Positions 19,711-29,800 of a stretch of DNA of 64,000 bases are shown one piece after another. The notes beneath the pieces were generated by a model, which worked only from the letters and a program-made list of their open reading frames with translations, had not been told where the DNA came from and ran no database searches. This stretch comes from Clostridium caldaquaticum (GTDB taxonomy: Bacteria; Bacillota; Clostridia; Clostridiales; Clostridiaceae), in contig NZ_JAMSKT010000005.1 of assembly GCF_023806125.1 (NCBI RefSeq), positions 1 through 64,000 of the forward strand, written 5' to 3'. Position numbers and translations under genes: made by a program. Within the stretch, counting starts at the first letter, position 1; each line of letters starts with the position of its first letter.

Positions 19711-20211
19711 TTGTTAAGTTTTATTGTTGCAATGAGTGAAAATTATGTTATAGGTAAGAATGGAAATGTTCCCTGGCATTTGCCTGCAGATTTGAAAATT
19801 TTTAAAGAAATAACCTCTTCAGGTACAAAAACAATGATTATGGGAAGAAAAACCTTTGAATCTTTACCTAAAGTTTTGCCTGGAAGAAAGCATATAATTT
19901 TAACTGGAAATAAAGACTATAAAGTAAATGATTCAAATATAGAAGTTATTCACAGCATAGATGAATTAACTCCTTACATTAACAGCTTTGAGGAATATTT
20001 TGTAATAGGTGGCGGCGAAATTTTTTCTCTTTTATTTCCTTATGTTAAACGCCTTTATCTTACAATAATTCACCATGATTTTGAAGGAGACACCTACTTC
20101 CCAAACTTTGATAAAAGTCAGTGGAAAGTAACAAAGCTTCATGAAGGCAAAATTGACGCAGATAATAAATATAAGCATACCTATTTACTTTTAGAATGGA
20201 AAGGTTGCTGA
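19711..20211 (+). CDS. folA: Dihydrofolate reductase
   Basis: A 166-residue enzyme reducing dihydrofolate to tetrahydrofolate with NADPH. Clear motifs are SFIVAMSENYVIGKNGNVPWHLPADL, cut here into the strand SFIVAMS and loop GNVPWHLPAD, then MIMGRKTFESLP and FVIGGGEIF. Start is TTG at 19711, because the first beta strand SFIVA is needed and the next ATG lies inside it; the ribosome site is weak. It follows the M29 gene closely. No thyA is adjacent. Confidence 0.95.
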   Translation: MLSFIVAMSENYVIGKNGNVPWHLPADLKIFKEITSSGTKTMIMGRKTFESLPKVLPGRKHIILTGNKDYKVNDSNIEVIHSIDELTPYINSFEEYFVIGGGEIFSLLFPYVKRLYLTIIHHDFEGDTYFPNFDKSQWKVTKLHEGKIDADNKYKHTYLLLEWKGC

Positions 20212-20235
20212 ATAAAATAATTATTCAGCAACCTT
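20201..20235 (+). terminator. Strong hairpin after folA
   Basis: AAGGTTGCTGAATAA (20201-20215) pairs perfectly with TTATTCAGCAACCTT (20221-20235). The stem includes the folA stop codon. The T-run is poor, so it may act mainly by stem strength. Confidence 0.7.
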
Positions 20236-20275
20236 TCACTCTACCCTGCTTACCTCTGAGAATTTTGTTTTAATT

Positions 20276-20623
20276 CTATTTCGAGTCATAGTAAACTTTT
20301 AATTTATGTTCAATTAAAGGTATACTTACTAATACAGCTATTACTTCTATAAATAGGTAAATAACAACCCACTCTTTTGATTTTTCAGGCAGTAATATTG
20401 TAAATATTACTATTGTACATGCCAATATTACTCCTATTTTCAAATTATAATTTCCTAATTGTTTATTGGCAAAATCCCATGCTTGTTGTGAAAGTTTTGA
20501 TCTATTGGTTCTATATCCTATAAAAGAATTAATTTTTTTAAGATATCCCATTTTTAATATAGCTCCAGATATAATCATTATCAAAGGAATTATTAAATCT
20601 ATTACAAAGTAAAATATATCCAT
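20276..20623 (-). CDS. SdpI/YhfL-family membrane protein
   Basis: A 115-residue integral membrane protein with about three hydrophobic segments (residues 5-27, 60-80, 83-103). Between the first two lies the family signature FIGYRTNRSKLSQQAWDFAN, matching the SdpI GYRT...S...W.FAN pattern. In Bacillus subtilis SdpI gives immunity to the SdpC toxin and signals to SdpR. Here no sdpA, sdpB, sdpC or sdpR gene is adjacent, so an immunity role is only a possibility. GGTGG precedes the ATG. It is a lone gene between folA and speD. Confidence 0.75.
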   Translation of the reverse strand: MDIFYFVIDLIIPLIMIISGAILKMGYLKKINSFIGYRTNRSKLSQQAWDFANKQLGNYNLKIGVILACTIVIFTILLPEKSKEWVVIYLFIEVIAVLVSIPLIEHKLKVYYDSK

Positions 20624-20731
20624 TAATTCACCACCTAACTTGTATATACATCAAAATTAATTCTTGCTTAACATCAAATGTTATCAACTTCTAACACTTC
20701 TTCTTATTATATATATACTCTATATAAAGCA

Positions 20732-20759
20732 GCCTCATACCTTATAAAAGGCATGAGGC
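20732..20759 (-). terminator. Hairpin terminator after speD
   Basis: GCCTCATACCTT (20732-20743) pairs with AAGGCATGAGGC (20748-20759) with one A-C mismatch, just after the speD stop. The minus-strand tail is T-rich but interrupted. Confidence 0.6.
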
Positions 20760-20765
20760 AAATAT

Positions 20766-21587
20766 TTAAACATTTGGTACATTTATTCCGAAAAATATTT
20801 CAGTCATTTCTCTATCAAGCTTTTTTATTATATCTTCTCTTTCTTTTTTACTTAAATCTTCTTCTCTTATTTCAAAGAGATAGTTAGGAAGGTCTATATC
20901 CCTTAACCTCATCTTTGTATGAAAAATATTTGATTGATAGATATTCATATCTATAAGATTATACCTTTCAATCGTTTCTTTAGCTATAAAATTTTGTATT
21001 GAGTTTATATCATGGTCAATAAAATGTTTGCGGCCCTGAACATCTCTTGTAAAGCCTCTTACTCTATAGTCGATTGTTATAATATCAGAATCAAAACTAT
21101 CTATAAGATAATTTAATGCCTTAAGCGGCGAAATCGTTCCACAAGTTGATACATCAATATCTACCCTGAAGGTACTTATATCATTTTGAGGATGACTCTC
21201 TGGATAAGTATGCACTGTTACATGGCTCTTATCAAGATGCCCTACAATATTTTCACGAGTAGGAGTTAAAATTCCCCTATTACAAGAAGGATCAAGTACA
21301 TATAAAGGTACTTCTTCTTCAGAAATCAGGAGCGTAACACTTGCTCCCTGAGGGTCATAATCCTGTTTTGCTATGTTAAGCACACTTGCTCCTATAGTTT
21401 CTGTAACATTTTTAAGAATGTTTGTTAATCTTTCGGAGTTATACTGCTCATCGATGTATTCAATATACTTTTTGCGATCTTCTTCAGTTTTAGTGTAGCA
21501 AATATCATAAATATTAAAGCTTAATGATTTTGTGAGATTGTTAAATCCATACAACTTTAATTTTTCTTTATTCTCCTTCAATTTCAT
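20766..21587 (-). CDS. speD: S-adenosylmethionine decarboxylase proenzyme
   Basis: A 273-residue proenzyme of the E. coli-type SpeD class. It decarboxylates S-adenosylmethionine to supply the aminopropyl donor for spermidine. Self-cleavage would occur at K120-S121 in [14 protein letters not shown], turning S121 into the pyruvoyl cofactor. The conserved [14 protein letters not shown] and [10 protein letters not shown] segments follow. Length is close to the E. coli enzyme and longer than the short Bacillus form. No speE is adjacent. The start ATG has GAGGG unusually close, so the exact N terminus is less sure. Confidence 0.95.
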   Translation of the reverse strand: MKLKENKEKLKLYGFNNLTKSLSFNIYDICYTKTEEDRKKYIEYIDEQYNSERLTNILKNVTETIGASVLNIAKQDYDPQGASVTLLISEEEVPLYVLDPSCNRGILTPTRENIVGHLDKSHVTVHTYPESHPQNDISTFRVDIDVSTCGTISPLKALNYLIDSFDSDIITIDYRVRGFTRDVQGRKHFIDHDINSIQNFIAKETIERYNLIDMNIYQSNIFHTKMRLRDIDLPNYLFEIREEDLSKKEREDIIKKLDREMTEIFFGINVPNV

Positions 21588-21637
21588 CCCTCGATTCTAC
21601 ACGAAAAATACCCACATTCTATAGTATATAACTTTTT

Positions 21638-23911
21638 TTATCGAAGTACAACCTTTCCATCCAATAAAATTATATTTATATAGGAACCTTCACTAAATTT
21701 CTTTTGAAGGTAGCTTTCAGCAATTTCATCTTCAATATATTTTTGTATAATTCTTCTAAGAGGTCTTGCTCCATACTTTTCATCATAACCTTCTTTTAGT
21801 ATAAAGTCCTTTACTTCTTCTGAAACAGTTACAGTTATATTTTTTTCTTTAACTTCATCTATAACTTCTTTAAGCATTAAATCAACAATCTGATGTAACT
21901 CTTCTTTAGTTAAAGACTTAAATACTACAGTTTCATCTACTCTGTTTAAAAATTCTGGTCTAAAGAATTCCTTTAAAGCTTCCTTAACCTTATTTTCCAG
22001 TGCAATATAACTGCTTTGAGCAAATCCGATTCCACTACCCTTAAAGTTAGTCCCTGCATTAGAAGTCATTATTATAACAGTATTTTCAAAATAGACTGTT
22101 CTTCCCTGACTGTCTGTAAGCCTTCCATCTTCCAGTATCTGAAGCAGCATATTAAACACATCTGGATGAGCCTTTTCTATTTCATCCATAAGTATAACAG
22201 AGTAAGGTCTTCTTCTAACCTTTTCAGTAAGCTGTCCTCCCTCATCATAACCTACATATCCTGGAGGCGCTCCAATGAGCTTAGATACTGTATGCTTTTC
22301 CATATATTCAGTCATATCTATTCTAATAAGAGCTTCCTCACTTCCAAAGAGTTCTACTGATAAAGCCTTTGCAAGCTCTGTTTTACCAACACCAGTAGGT
22401 CCTACAAATATGAAAGAAGCTGGTTTTTTCTTTTTTCTAAAGCCCAATCTGTTTCTTCTTATAGCTCTAGATAAAGCTTTTATAGCTTCATGCTGTCCTA
22501 TTACCCTTTTATGAAGTCTTTCTTCTAACTTCAAAAGCTTCTCCGCCTCTTCTTCTGTTATACTTTTTACAGGGATTTTAGTCCAAGCCTCTATAACATA
22601 AGCTATATCTTCTACTGTTAAATAAACTTCGCTGCATTCTTTTTCAAGTTTTGTTATCTTTTCTTGAATTCTAAATTCTTCTACTCTATATTGTGCAGCT
22701 TTTTCATAATCATTCTTTTCTGAAGCTTCTATCCTCTTATCCTCAAGAATCTGAAGTTCTTCCTTTAATGCCTCAAGCTCTACTAAACCCTTATTTTTAA
22801 GATTAGCTCTTGAGCTTGCTTCATCTATAACATCAATTGCTTTATCAGGCAGGAATCTGTCAGTTATATATCTTTCAGATAAATTTGCTGCAGCAGTTAT
22901 AACCTCATCAGTTATATTAACCTTATGATAATCTTCATAGTAATGTTTAATACCTTTTAAAATTTCTATAGTTTCTTCAACTGTAGGCTCTTCCACAATT
23001 ACAGGCTGAAACCTTCTTTCTAAGGCAGAATCCTTCTCAATATGCTTTCTATATTCTTCTAATGTAGTTGCACCTATAACCTGGATCTCACCACGAGCTA
23101 AAGCCGGCTTTAATATATTAGCTGCATTCATAGCTCCGCCCTGAGCCTCGCCAGCACCTAATATATTGTGAACTTCGTCTATAACTAAAATTATATTTCC
23201 GTTTTCCTTTGCTTCCTCTATTATAGATTTCATCCTGCCTTCAAACTGTCCTCTAAATTGAGTTCCAGCAACAACAGCAGTCAAATCCAGAAGATAAACT
23301 TCAGCATCAAAAAGCTTTGCCGGTACTTCCTTTTCAGCAATTCTTACAGCTAAACCTTCTGCAATAGCTGTTTTACCTACACCAGGCTCACCTATTAAAA
23401 TAGGATTATTTTTTGTTCTCCTGTTTAATATTTGTATAACTCTATCAATTTCACGATGTCTTCCAATAACCTTATCTACCCTTTTTTCTAACGCTTTATC
23501 TGTTAAGTTTATTCCATAGGTATCTAAAAACTTTCTCTTAGTCTTTTTCTTTTCATTTTTATCCTTAGTCTTATCCTTACTGTTTACCTGTGAAGAACTA
23601 TTTGTTCTTTCATCTTCTTTATTTAAATTTGCAGGCTCTGGGAAGGAGCCATTCATAAGATTCATAAACATATTACTGCTGTCAATAGAGTCTAAATCCA
23701 TATCCTTAAGCATTTCATTCATCTGATTAGACAAATTTTCAACCTCTTCAGCATTCATACCTGTCTGTGCCATTAGCTGATCAATAACAGGAAGGCCCAT
23801 TTTTTTAGCACAAGGCAGGCAAAGACCTACAGTCTCTGTTTTGCCAGCTCCGTCCATTTTAGCAGTAAATATTGTAGCTATATTTTTATTGCAAATAGAA
23901 CATAATTTCAT
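21638..23911 (-). CDS. clpE: ATP-dependent Clp protease ATPase subunit, ClpE-type
   Basis: A 757-residue Hsp100 unfoldase. The N terminus has a zinc finger, C4-x2-C7 and C31-x2-C34, and lacks the usual ClpC repeat domain; this is the mark of ClpE. Two AAA modules follow with Walker A GEPGVGKT and GPTGVGKT. Between them lies a UVR-like coiled coil (EKNDYEKAAQYRVEEFRIQ). It would work with ClpP on misfolded proteins under stress. In Bacillus clpE is repressed by CtsR; I saw no clear CtsR heptad repeat upstream. GTGAGG precedes the ATG. It is monocistronic, 318 bases downstream of the DivIVA-like pair. Confidence 0.9.
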   Translation of the reverse strand: MKLCSICNKNIATIFTAKMDGAGKTETVGLCLPCAKKMGLPVIDQLMAQTGMNAEEVENLSNQMNEMLKDMDLDSIDSSNMFMNLMNGSFPEPANLNKEDERTNSSSQVNSKDKTKDKNEKKKTKRKFLDTYGINLTDKALEKRVDKVIGRHREIDRVIQILNRRTKNNPILIGEPGVGKTAIAEGLAVRIAEKEVPAKLFDAEVYLLDLTAVVAGTQFRGQFEGRMKSIIEEAKENGNIILVIDEVHNILGAGEAQGGAMNAANILKPALARGEIQVIGATTLEEYRKHIEKDSALERRFQPVIVEEPTVEETIEILKGIKHYYEDYHKVNITDEVITAAANLSERYITDRFLPDKAIDVIDEASSRANLKNKGLVELEALKEELQILEDKRIEASEKNDYEKAAQYRVEEFRIQEKITKLEKECSEVYLTVEDIAYVIEAWTKIPVKSITEEEAEKLLKLEERLHKRVIGQHEAIKALSRAIRRNRLGFRKKKKPASFIFVGPTGVGKTELAKALSVELFGSEEALIRIDMTEYMEKHTVSKLIGAPPGYVGYDEGGQLTEKVRRRPYSVILMDEIEKAHPDVFNMLLQILEDGRLTDSQGRTVYFENTVIIMTSNAGTNFKGSGIGFAQSSYIALENKVKEALKEFFRPEFLNRVDETVVFKSLTKEELHQIVDLMLKEVIDEVKEKNITVTVSEEVKDFILKEGYDEKYGARPLRRIIQKYIEDEIAESYLQKKFSEGSYINIILLDGKVVLR

Positions 23912-24184
23912 ATTTTACCTCACTTTAATTCTCACTTGTTAATTTTAGTACAGATACCCAACTTTAAAATTTATAATAATCTTGTTTTATATTTGAATAT
24001 CTATAATTAATAGTATATCTTATATTATAATTAATTTTAATAAATTATTCACTATAAAATAATTCTACTTCATTATCTTTTTATAACTTTTTAAGTAAAA
24101 ATGTTTTTTATTTATATTGTTAGTATATTGAATACAAAAATATATACATATGACTTTTACATATATTTGTATATTTAAAATAAC
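23912..24184. other. AT-rich gap upstream of clpE
   Basis: No gene, RNA or clear sigma-A promoter could be assigned in this gap. It holds an imperfect inverted repeat built from ATACAAAAATATAT and ATATATTTGTAT near 24132-24173. It must contain the clpE promoter because the upstream gene ends at a terminator. Confidence 0.5.
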
Positions 24185-24209
24185 AAAAATCCTAGAAATC
24201 TAGGATTTT
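24185..24209 (-). terminator. Terminator after the DivIVA-like pair
   Basis: AAAATCCTAG pairs with CTAGGATTTT around an AAAT loop, followed on minus by TTTTTGTTATTTT. It ends the two-gene DivIVA-like operon. Confidence 0.85.
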
Positions 24210-24230
24210 AAATATAAATAAACCTGAATA

Positions 24231-25109
24231 TTAACTATTTTTTACATCTGGTAAAATCATATTAACTATAAGCTGTGCTAATTTGCCCTCATTCTCCGCC
24301 TTGTTAACAACATCTGCTGTTATAATGGAATTTTTAGAAATTATAACATTATTATTTTTATCAAATAAATCTTCTCCTGCAATTTTACCTACCAGATATT
24401 TATATCTTATATTATTAAAATCTTCCGCTATAAGTTTTGGTTCTATACTGCAATCCTCTTTGTTTTCTGTGTTTTCCTCTGTTTTAGTAATTTCACTTTC
24501 TGCAAAATCTTCTGCATCATCAATGGATAATGAAAACATACTCTCTCTTTCTTTAGGCTTAATTATTTCTTTTTTTTCAATGTTCTGCTTTAATTCTAAC
24601 GGTTTAGTTTCTTCAGTCCTGTTAATTTCATTTAATATACCTTTATATGAATCTTTAGCATCTATAAATCTCTTAACCTTTTCATTGAAATTTTCACTTG
24701 AATCTAAAATATCATTTAGTAGGGAACCCAGCTGTTCTTGAGTATTTTTAATCGTATGATTAAACTCCTCTATCTTATTGTTAAATATTACTTCCTCTTG
24801 CTCATATACAGCTTTAATTTTTTCAGCCTCACTCATTATAAATTTATTTATAACAGTAATAGTATCTTCAGCTTTTAAAAGTGCAAAATTTATTAATTCT
24901 TCATTTTTCATTTGCTCTTCCAAATAAGATTTAAGCTCTTCTATTTCCTTTTTTAATTTCACATTTTCCATTTTTACATGAAGAATTTTATTTTTTAGTT
25001 TCTTTAGCTTTTCATATTGAGTATTTTTAAGTTTATCAACATATTTTTCTACTTCTTTCTTTTCATAACCAAAAATACATTTTCCTATCTCCAAAGCCCC
25101 CTCAGACAT
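24231..25109 (-). CDS. DivIVA-like coiled-coil protein with C-terminal domain
   Basis: A 292-residue soluble protein. The N terminus (IFGYEKKEVEKYVDKLK) resembles the DivIVA/GpsB membrane-binding module. A long coiled coil covers about 30-150, then a charged linker rich in Glu and Lys. A compact C-terminal part (about 235-290, YLVGKIAGEDLFDKNNNVII and onward) has the rhythm of a beta-sandwich segment seen in the RpoC subunit; this resemblance is my inference. The role may be polar or septal scaffolding. It is second in an operon with a shorter paralog 19 bases upstream. Exact function unknown. Confidence 0.65.
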   Translation of the reverse strand: MSEGALEIGKCIFGYEKKEVEKYVDKLKNTQYEKLKKLKNKILHVKMENVKLKKEIEELKSYLEEQMKNEELINFALLKAEDTITVINKFIMSEAEKIKAVYEQEEVIFNNKIEEFNHTIKNTQEQLGSLLNDILDSSENFNEKVKRFIDAKDSYKGILNEINRTEETKPLELKQNIEKKEIIKPKERESMFSLSIDDAEDFAESEITKTEENTENKEDCSIEPKLIAEDFNNIRYKYLVGKIAGEDLFDKNNNVIISKNSIITADVVNKAENEGKLAQLIVNMILPDVKNS

Positions 25110-25128
25110 GACAATCCCCCTCTAATAA

Positions 25129-25521
25129 TTAATCTTCTACTATAATTTTTATCTCAGACAAAAGCTTATTGATAGATGCTTTTATCTCTGCATTTTTACT
25201 TTTTTGACTTTCTAAAATATCTGTTTTTTCTTTTATCATTGTCTCAAGTTTTTTCTGTTCATCATATAATGAAGCAGCTGCTTGAATATAACTTTTGTAT
25301 AATATATTTTGTAGTCTGTCTTTTGAGTCTTTATAAGAACTTATCTGCTTTTTTATATTTTCTAATTCTTCCTTAAGCATTTTATTTTCAGCAGCTACAG
25401 CATCAAATTCACTATTACTTTCTTTATATAATTTATCAAATTCAGCTTTTTCATTATTTATAAACTGCTTCACTTCATCTATCTTATATCCTAAAAATGC
25501 TCGTTTGAACTTCTCCCCCAT
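25129..25521 (-). CDS. Small DivIVA-like coiled-coil protein
   Basis: A 130-residue protein starting MGEKFKRAFLGYKIDEV, again a DivIVA-type N terminus, followed by near-continuous coiled coil to the end. The start at 25521 is chosen because GGAGG lies 8 bases upstream; the in-frame ATG at 25536 overlaps that ribosome site. It is first in a two-gene operon with the longer DivIVA-like protein. It has no C-terminal domain, so the two may form mixed filaments. This is inferred. Confidence 0.65.
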   Translation of the reverse strand: MGEKFKRAFLGYKIDEVKQFINNEKAEFDKLYKESNSEFDAVAAENKMLKEELENIKKQISSYKDSKDRLQNILYKSYIQAAASLYDEQKKLETMIKEKTDILESQKSKNAEIKASINKLLSEIKIIVED

Positions 25522-25605
25522 AACAATATCCTCCATATTGTTTATTAAATCATTTAAATAATTTATTAATAATAATTATATAGACAAACTATATTTTTTT
25601 CAATG

Positions 25606-25636
25606 GAAAAAACCTCTTATCTATATAGACAAGAGG
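25606..25636 (-). terminator. Terminator after asnA
   Basis: CCTCTTATCT (25613-25622) pairs with AGACAAGAGG (25627-25636) with one mismatch, followed on minus by six T residues. Confidence 0.88.
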
Positions 25637-25644
25637 CTTATTTT

Positions 25645-26631
25645 TTAAAGCAGAAATATATTGTTTTTCTCACATTCTTCAATTATTTCATCAGTCCAAA
25701 CAGAAGCCTGAACCTCTCCAACGTGAGCCTTTCTTAAAAAGAACATGCAGATTCTGGATTGACCTATTCCCCCTCCTATTGTATAAGGAAGAGTTTCATT
25801 TATAATTCCTTGATGATACTCTAAATTAATTCTATCCTCACAATCTGCAGCCTTTAACTGTCTAAGGAGTGCTTCCTTATCTACTCTAATACCCATTGAA
25901 GAAACTTCAAAAGCTCTTTCAAGCACTGGATACCAGAATACAATATCTCCGTTTAATGACCAATCATCATAATCTGGTGAACGACCATCATGTTTTTCAC
26001 CTGATTTTAGGACATCTCCTATCTTCATAATGAAAACTGCACCTTTTTCCTTAGCTATAACATCTTCTCTTTCCTTTGGAGTAAGCTCTGGATGTCTATC
26101 TTCTAACTCTTCAGTTGTTATAAAATGAATTTCTTCAGGAAGTATTTTCCCAAATACAGGATAGTACGAATAAAGATATTCTTCTGTATCTTTAAAAACT
26201 TGATAAATATCCCTTACAACAGCTTTTAATGTATCTTCATTTCTCTGCTGCTTTAATATAACCTTTTCCCAGTCCCACTGATCTACATACATTGAATGAA
26301 GATTATCTAAATCTTCATCTCTTCTTATGGCGTTCATATCTGTATATAGTCCTTTTCCTGCTTCAAAACCATATCTTCCAAGCGCCATACGCTTCCACTT
26401 TGCAAGAGACTGCACAACTTCCAAGCTGCTTTCTTTTATAGCTTTAGCATCAAATACTACCGCTCTCTCTACACCATTTAAGTTATCATTTATACCTTTA
26501 CCGCTTTTTACAAATATTGGTGCTGACACTCTTGTCAAATTCAATTTTTCAGAAAGGCTTCTTTCAAAATAGTCTTTTACAGTTTTTATTGCTATTTCAG
26601 TTTCTATAAGATTTAAATGAGATTTATACAC
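25645..26631 (-). CDS. asnA: Aspartate-ammonia ligase (asparagine synthetase A)
   Basis: A 328-residue class II synthetase-like enzyme that makes asparagine from aspartate, ammonia and ATP through an aspartyl-adenylate. Recognisable segments are [43 protein letters not shown] and the C-terminal [10 protein letters not shown]. Length matches E. coli AsnA. I prefer a GTG start at 26631 with AAGGGGG six bases upstream; an in-frame TTG at 26664 lacks a ribosome site. It is monocistronic. No T-box leader was seen. Confidence 0.95.
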   Translation of the reverse strand: MYKSHLNLIETEIAIKTVKDYFERSLSEKLNLTRVSAPIFVKSGKGINDNLNGVERAVVFDAKAIKESSLEVVQSLAKWKRMALGRYGFEAGKGLYTDMNAIRRDEDLDNLHSMYVDQWDWEKVILKQQRNEDTLKAVVRDIYQVFKDTEEYLYSYYPVFGKILPEEIHFITTEELEDRHPELTPKEREDVIAKEKGAVFIMKIGDVLKSGEKHDGRSPDYDDWSLNGDIVFWYPVLERAFEVSSMGIRVDKEALLRQLKAADCEDRINLEYHQGIINETLPYTIGGGIGQSRICMFFLRKAHVGEVQASVWTDEIIEECEKNNIFLL

Positions 26632-26804
26632 TTTATAGCCCCCTTTATGCTTGTTTTTAAACAATTAATTAAATAACACTAATTATAATAATATAGCAAT
26701 CCCTATTCTATTTCAAGTATATATGAAAGTTTAATTTTTGCGCCTTGCAAAATTTAAGTGCTGAATTTATTAAGAAACTTTAAAAAAATTTATAACCTGC
26801 AAGT

Positions 26805-29800
26805 TTACTCTGAAACTTTAAGAGATTCTATCATGTCAATCTTATCAAATCTCTTATACATAACTATATTTACTACTACAGAGAAAAATATTGTAAGTAA
26901 AATAGCATATAAGAAACTAGTTAGACTAATTTTTTCTAAAAACCTTATTACATTTGTTTCTGCAGTAGTTATAATAAACTTGTTAAGCAGTATTCCTGCT
27001 GGTATTCCTGCCAGACTGCCTATAATAGTTAGTATCATATTTTCTCTATATATATAAGCTGCCAGCTCATGGTCATAAAAGCCTAAAAGCTTAATAGTTG
27101 CAAGCTCTCTTCTCCTTTCTGTAATATTTATATTTGTAAGATTGTATATTACAACAAAAGCAAGAACACCTGCAGATACTATTAAAACCAGCACCACTGA
27201 GTCAATACTTTTCATGCTTTCATCATAGTGAACCTGTATATTGTTTTTAAACCCTACAGAATTAATACGGCTTATATCTTTTATTTTATTTGAAGTATTG
27301 TTTTGAGCCTCCTCAGATATGTCTTTAAGAAGTCCATAGAAACTATTGAAAGTTATATTATTTCCTGTTATCTTTTCATAATAAGCAGGACTCATATAAA
27401 TATAATGCTGAATATACTGTTCCGTTACTTTAGAAACCTTAACTTCCACATCCTTGTCATCAATTGTAAGATGCATAATATCTCCTGCTTTTTTATTTAT
27501 TATTTGGGAAAGCTTTGAAGTTAAAATAACTCCATCATCATCAAGTTTTAACTTCTTACCCTTCATAGTTAAGTTTATATATTTAGTAAATTCCTCTTTA
27601 CTTTCAGGAACAACTACATATACATCCTGACCTTTTGAATTATCATTTTTAGCTGAACCATTTTTTGAATGAGTAAATAATATAGATTTTAAATTCGTAT
27701 CTTTTAATGCTTTTTCTTTTATTTCATTTTTATCAGCTTTATTTATATCCTTGTCAAGATTTCCCTGCATATTATACAAATAAATTTTATTAAATTGAGT
27801 TTCTGTTGCCCCAATTATTCCTTCTTTAACTCCAAATCCCGATACAATAAGTCCAGTACAAGCAGCTATACCTATTACTGTCATGAAAAATCTCTGCTTA
27901 TATCTAAAAATATTTCTAACTGTAACTTTCTTAGTAAAGCTTAATCTCTTCCAAATAAAGTTAATACTTTCAAGAAATATAGCTTTACCTGACTTTGGTG
28001 GTTTTGGTCTCATTAAAGAAGCCGGTACTTCTTTTAGCTCATCTAAAGTGGCTGCTACTGCCGCTACTGCTGTAAATAATATTGCAAGCAGAGAAGACTG
28101 CAGTGCAAGACTTGTATTAAAAGGTACTACTTTATCTGGAATAGTATAAAGTGAAGCATAAGCATTCATTATAAGAGGCGGAAACAATTTAAATCCAAAA
28201 GAAATACCGATGATACTTCCAATTACACTAGCACTTAGCGAGTAAATAAGATAGTGAGCTACTATAGAAGTTCTAGAATATCCTAAAGCTTTGAAAGTAC
28301 CTATTTCTATTCTCTTCTCCTGAACCATCCTCGTCATAGTAGTAAGGCTTACTAAGGTTGCTACAAGAAAAAATATGAGCGGAAAGGCTTTTCCTATATT
28401 ATCAATTCTGTCACTATCCTGTCTATAAGTCTCATAGCCTATATTTTCTGATCTTCCCAGAACATACCAGACAGGCTTTTTAATATCCTTAAGCTTATCC
28501 CTGTTTTTCTGGATTTCAGCTTCTGCTTCCTTAATCTTAGTATTTGCTTTTTCCTCTTCTGACTTTAACTTTTCAGTATTTGTATCTATTTCCTTTTGTC
28601 CATTCTCAAGTTTTTTTCTTGCGCTATTTAGCTGTGCTAATCCTTCCTTTCTTCCCTTGTTTAACTCTGCTTCATAAGCAGCAATTTTCTTCTTGCTTGC
28701 TTCTAGTTCTTCTATATCTTTATTAAGAGCAGCCTCACCCTCTTGAAGCTTTTTTTCATTTTCATAAATAAGCTTCCTTCCATTACTTATATCCTCTGCT
28801 GATTTGTCAAAATTATTTTTTAAATTTTCTATATCAAAATAAGCTTTTAAGCTCTCTAATTGATTTCCTGCCTTTAAGGCACTATATATGCTATCAAAAT
28901 CTTTTCCTTTAATGGCATTTTCATAAAGCTGACTCAAAGCATTATACTGATATATAAAGGTTAAATTGTCTGGTTCTTTTTCCATCAGTTTTTTTGCATT
29001 TTCTACCTGAGATACAATAGCTGTGGAAATACTATTTGCCGCCTGTAATTTCCCTGCATTTAATTTTGCTTCGCCTTCATCAAGCTCTTTTTTACTCTCA
29101 GTCAACTGAAATTTTCCCATCTCCAGTTCCTTTTTTCTGGCATTTATTTCATTTTCTCCAGCTTCAATCTGCTTTTTTCCATCTTCTATCTGTTTTTTGC
29201 CATCTTCCATCTTTTGATTAAAAAAAGCCTCATTTTTCTTAAGTTCTTTTTTACCAAGAACTATTTTTTCTCTTGCATCATATAATTGTTTATATCCATC
29301 TGCAAATTTTTCTGCAGCTTCTTTTTTAAAATCATCTAATTTAGCTTGTGCCTCATCTATCTTATGGCTAGCCTCTTTTATAACCTCTGCATATCTTATC
29401 TCGTTTCTTGTAACTCCAAGGTCTTTAAGCGACTTTTTTATATTTTCTATTTGCTTTTCATAGCTTTTATTATCTAAAAGGCTATTTACAGACTCTAAAC
29501 TTCCAGTTCTTACATAAATTTCTGTATAAACTTCACTTTTAAATACTTCTGGAAGTATATATACAAATCCTTTTACATTTCCATTACCAACAGAACTAAG
29601 CTGTCTTTGAGCTGATACATATAACGGAGATTCTGCTGTTCCGACAATTTTAAATTCATTAATTTTCAAATTATCATTTATATCTTTTTCTGTTCCAGAC
29701 TTAATAACTATATTGTCTCCTAGATTTAGTTTGTTTTCTCTCAGAAACTTCTCTTCAACCACAGCTTCATTATCATTTTCTGGTCTTTTTCCCCGAACCA

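Noticed and set aside
20276-20623. Complete Sdp toxin-immunity system
   Set aside because: Only the SdpI-like protein is present. No sdpA, sdpB, sdpC or sdpR gene lies within several kilobases.
24132-24173. CtsR operator for clpE
   Set aside because: The inverted repeat ATACAAAAATATAT/ATATATTTGTAT does not match the heptad direct repeat of CtsR sites and lies over 200 bases from clpE.
26632-26804. Possible T-box leader for asnA
   Set aside because: Neither the TGG-N-ACCGCG T-box core nor a following terminator is present in the upstream gap.
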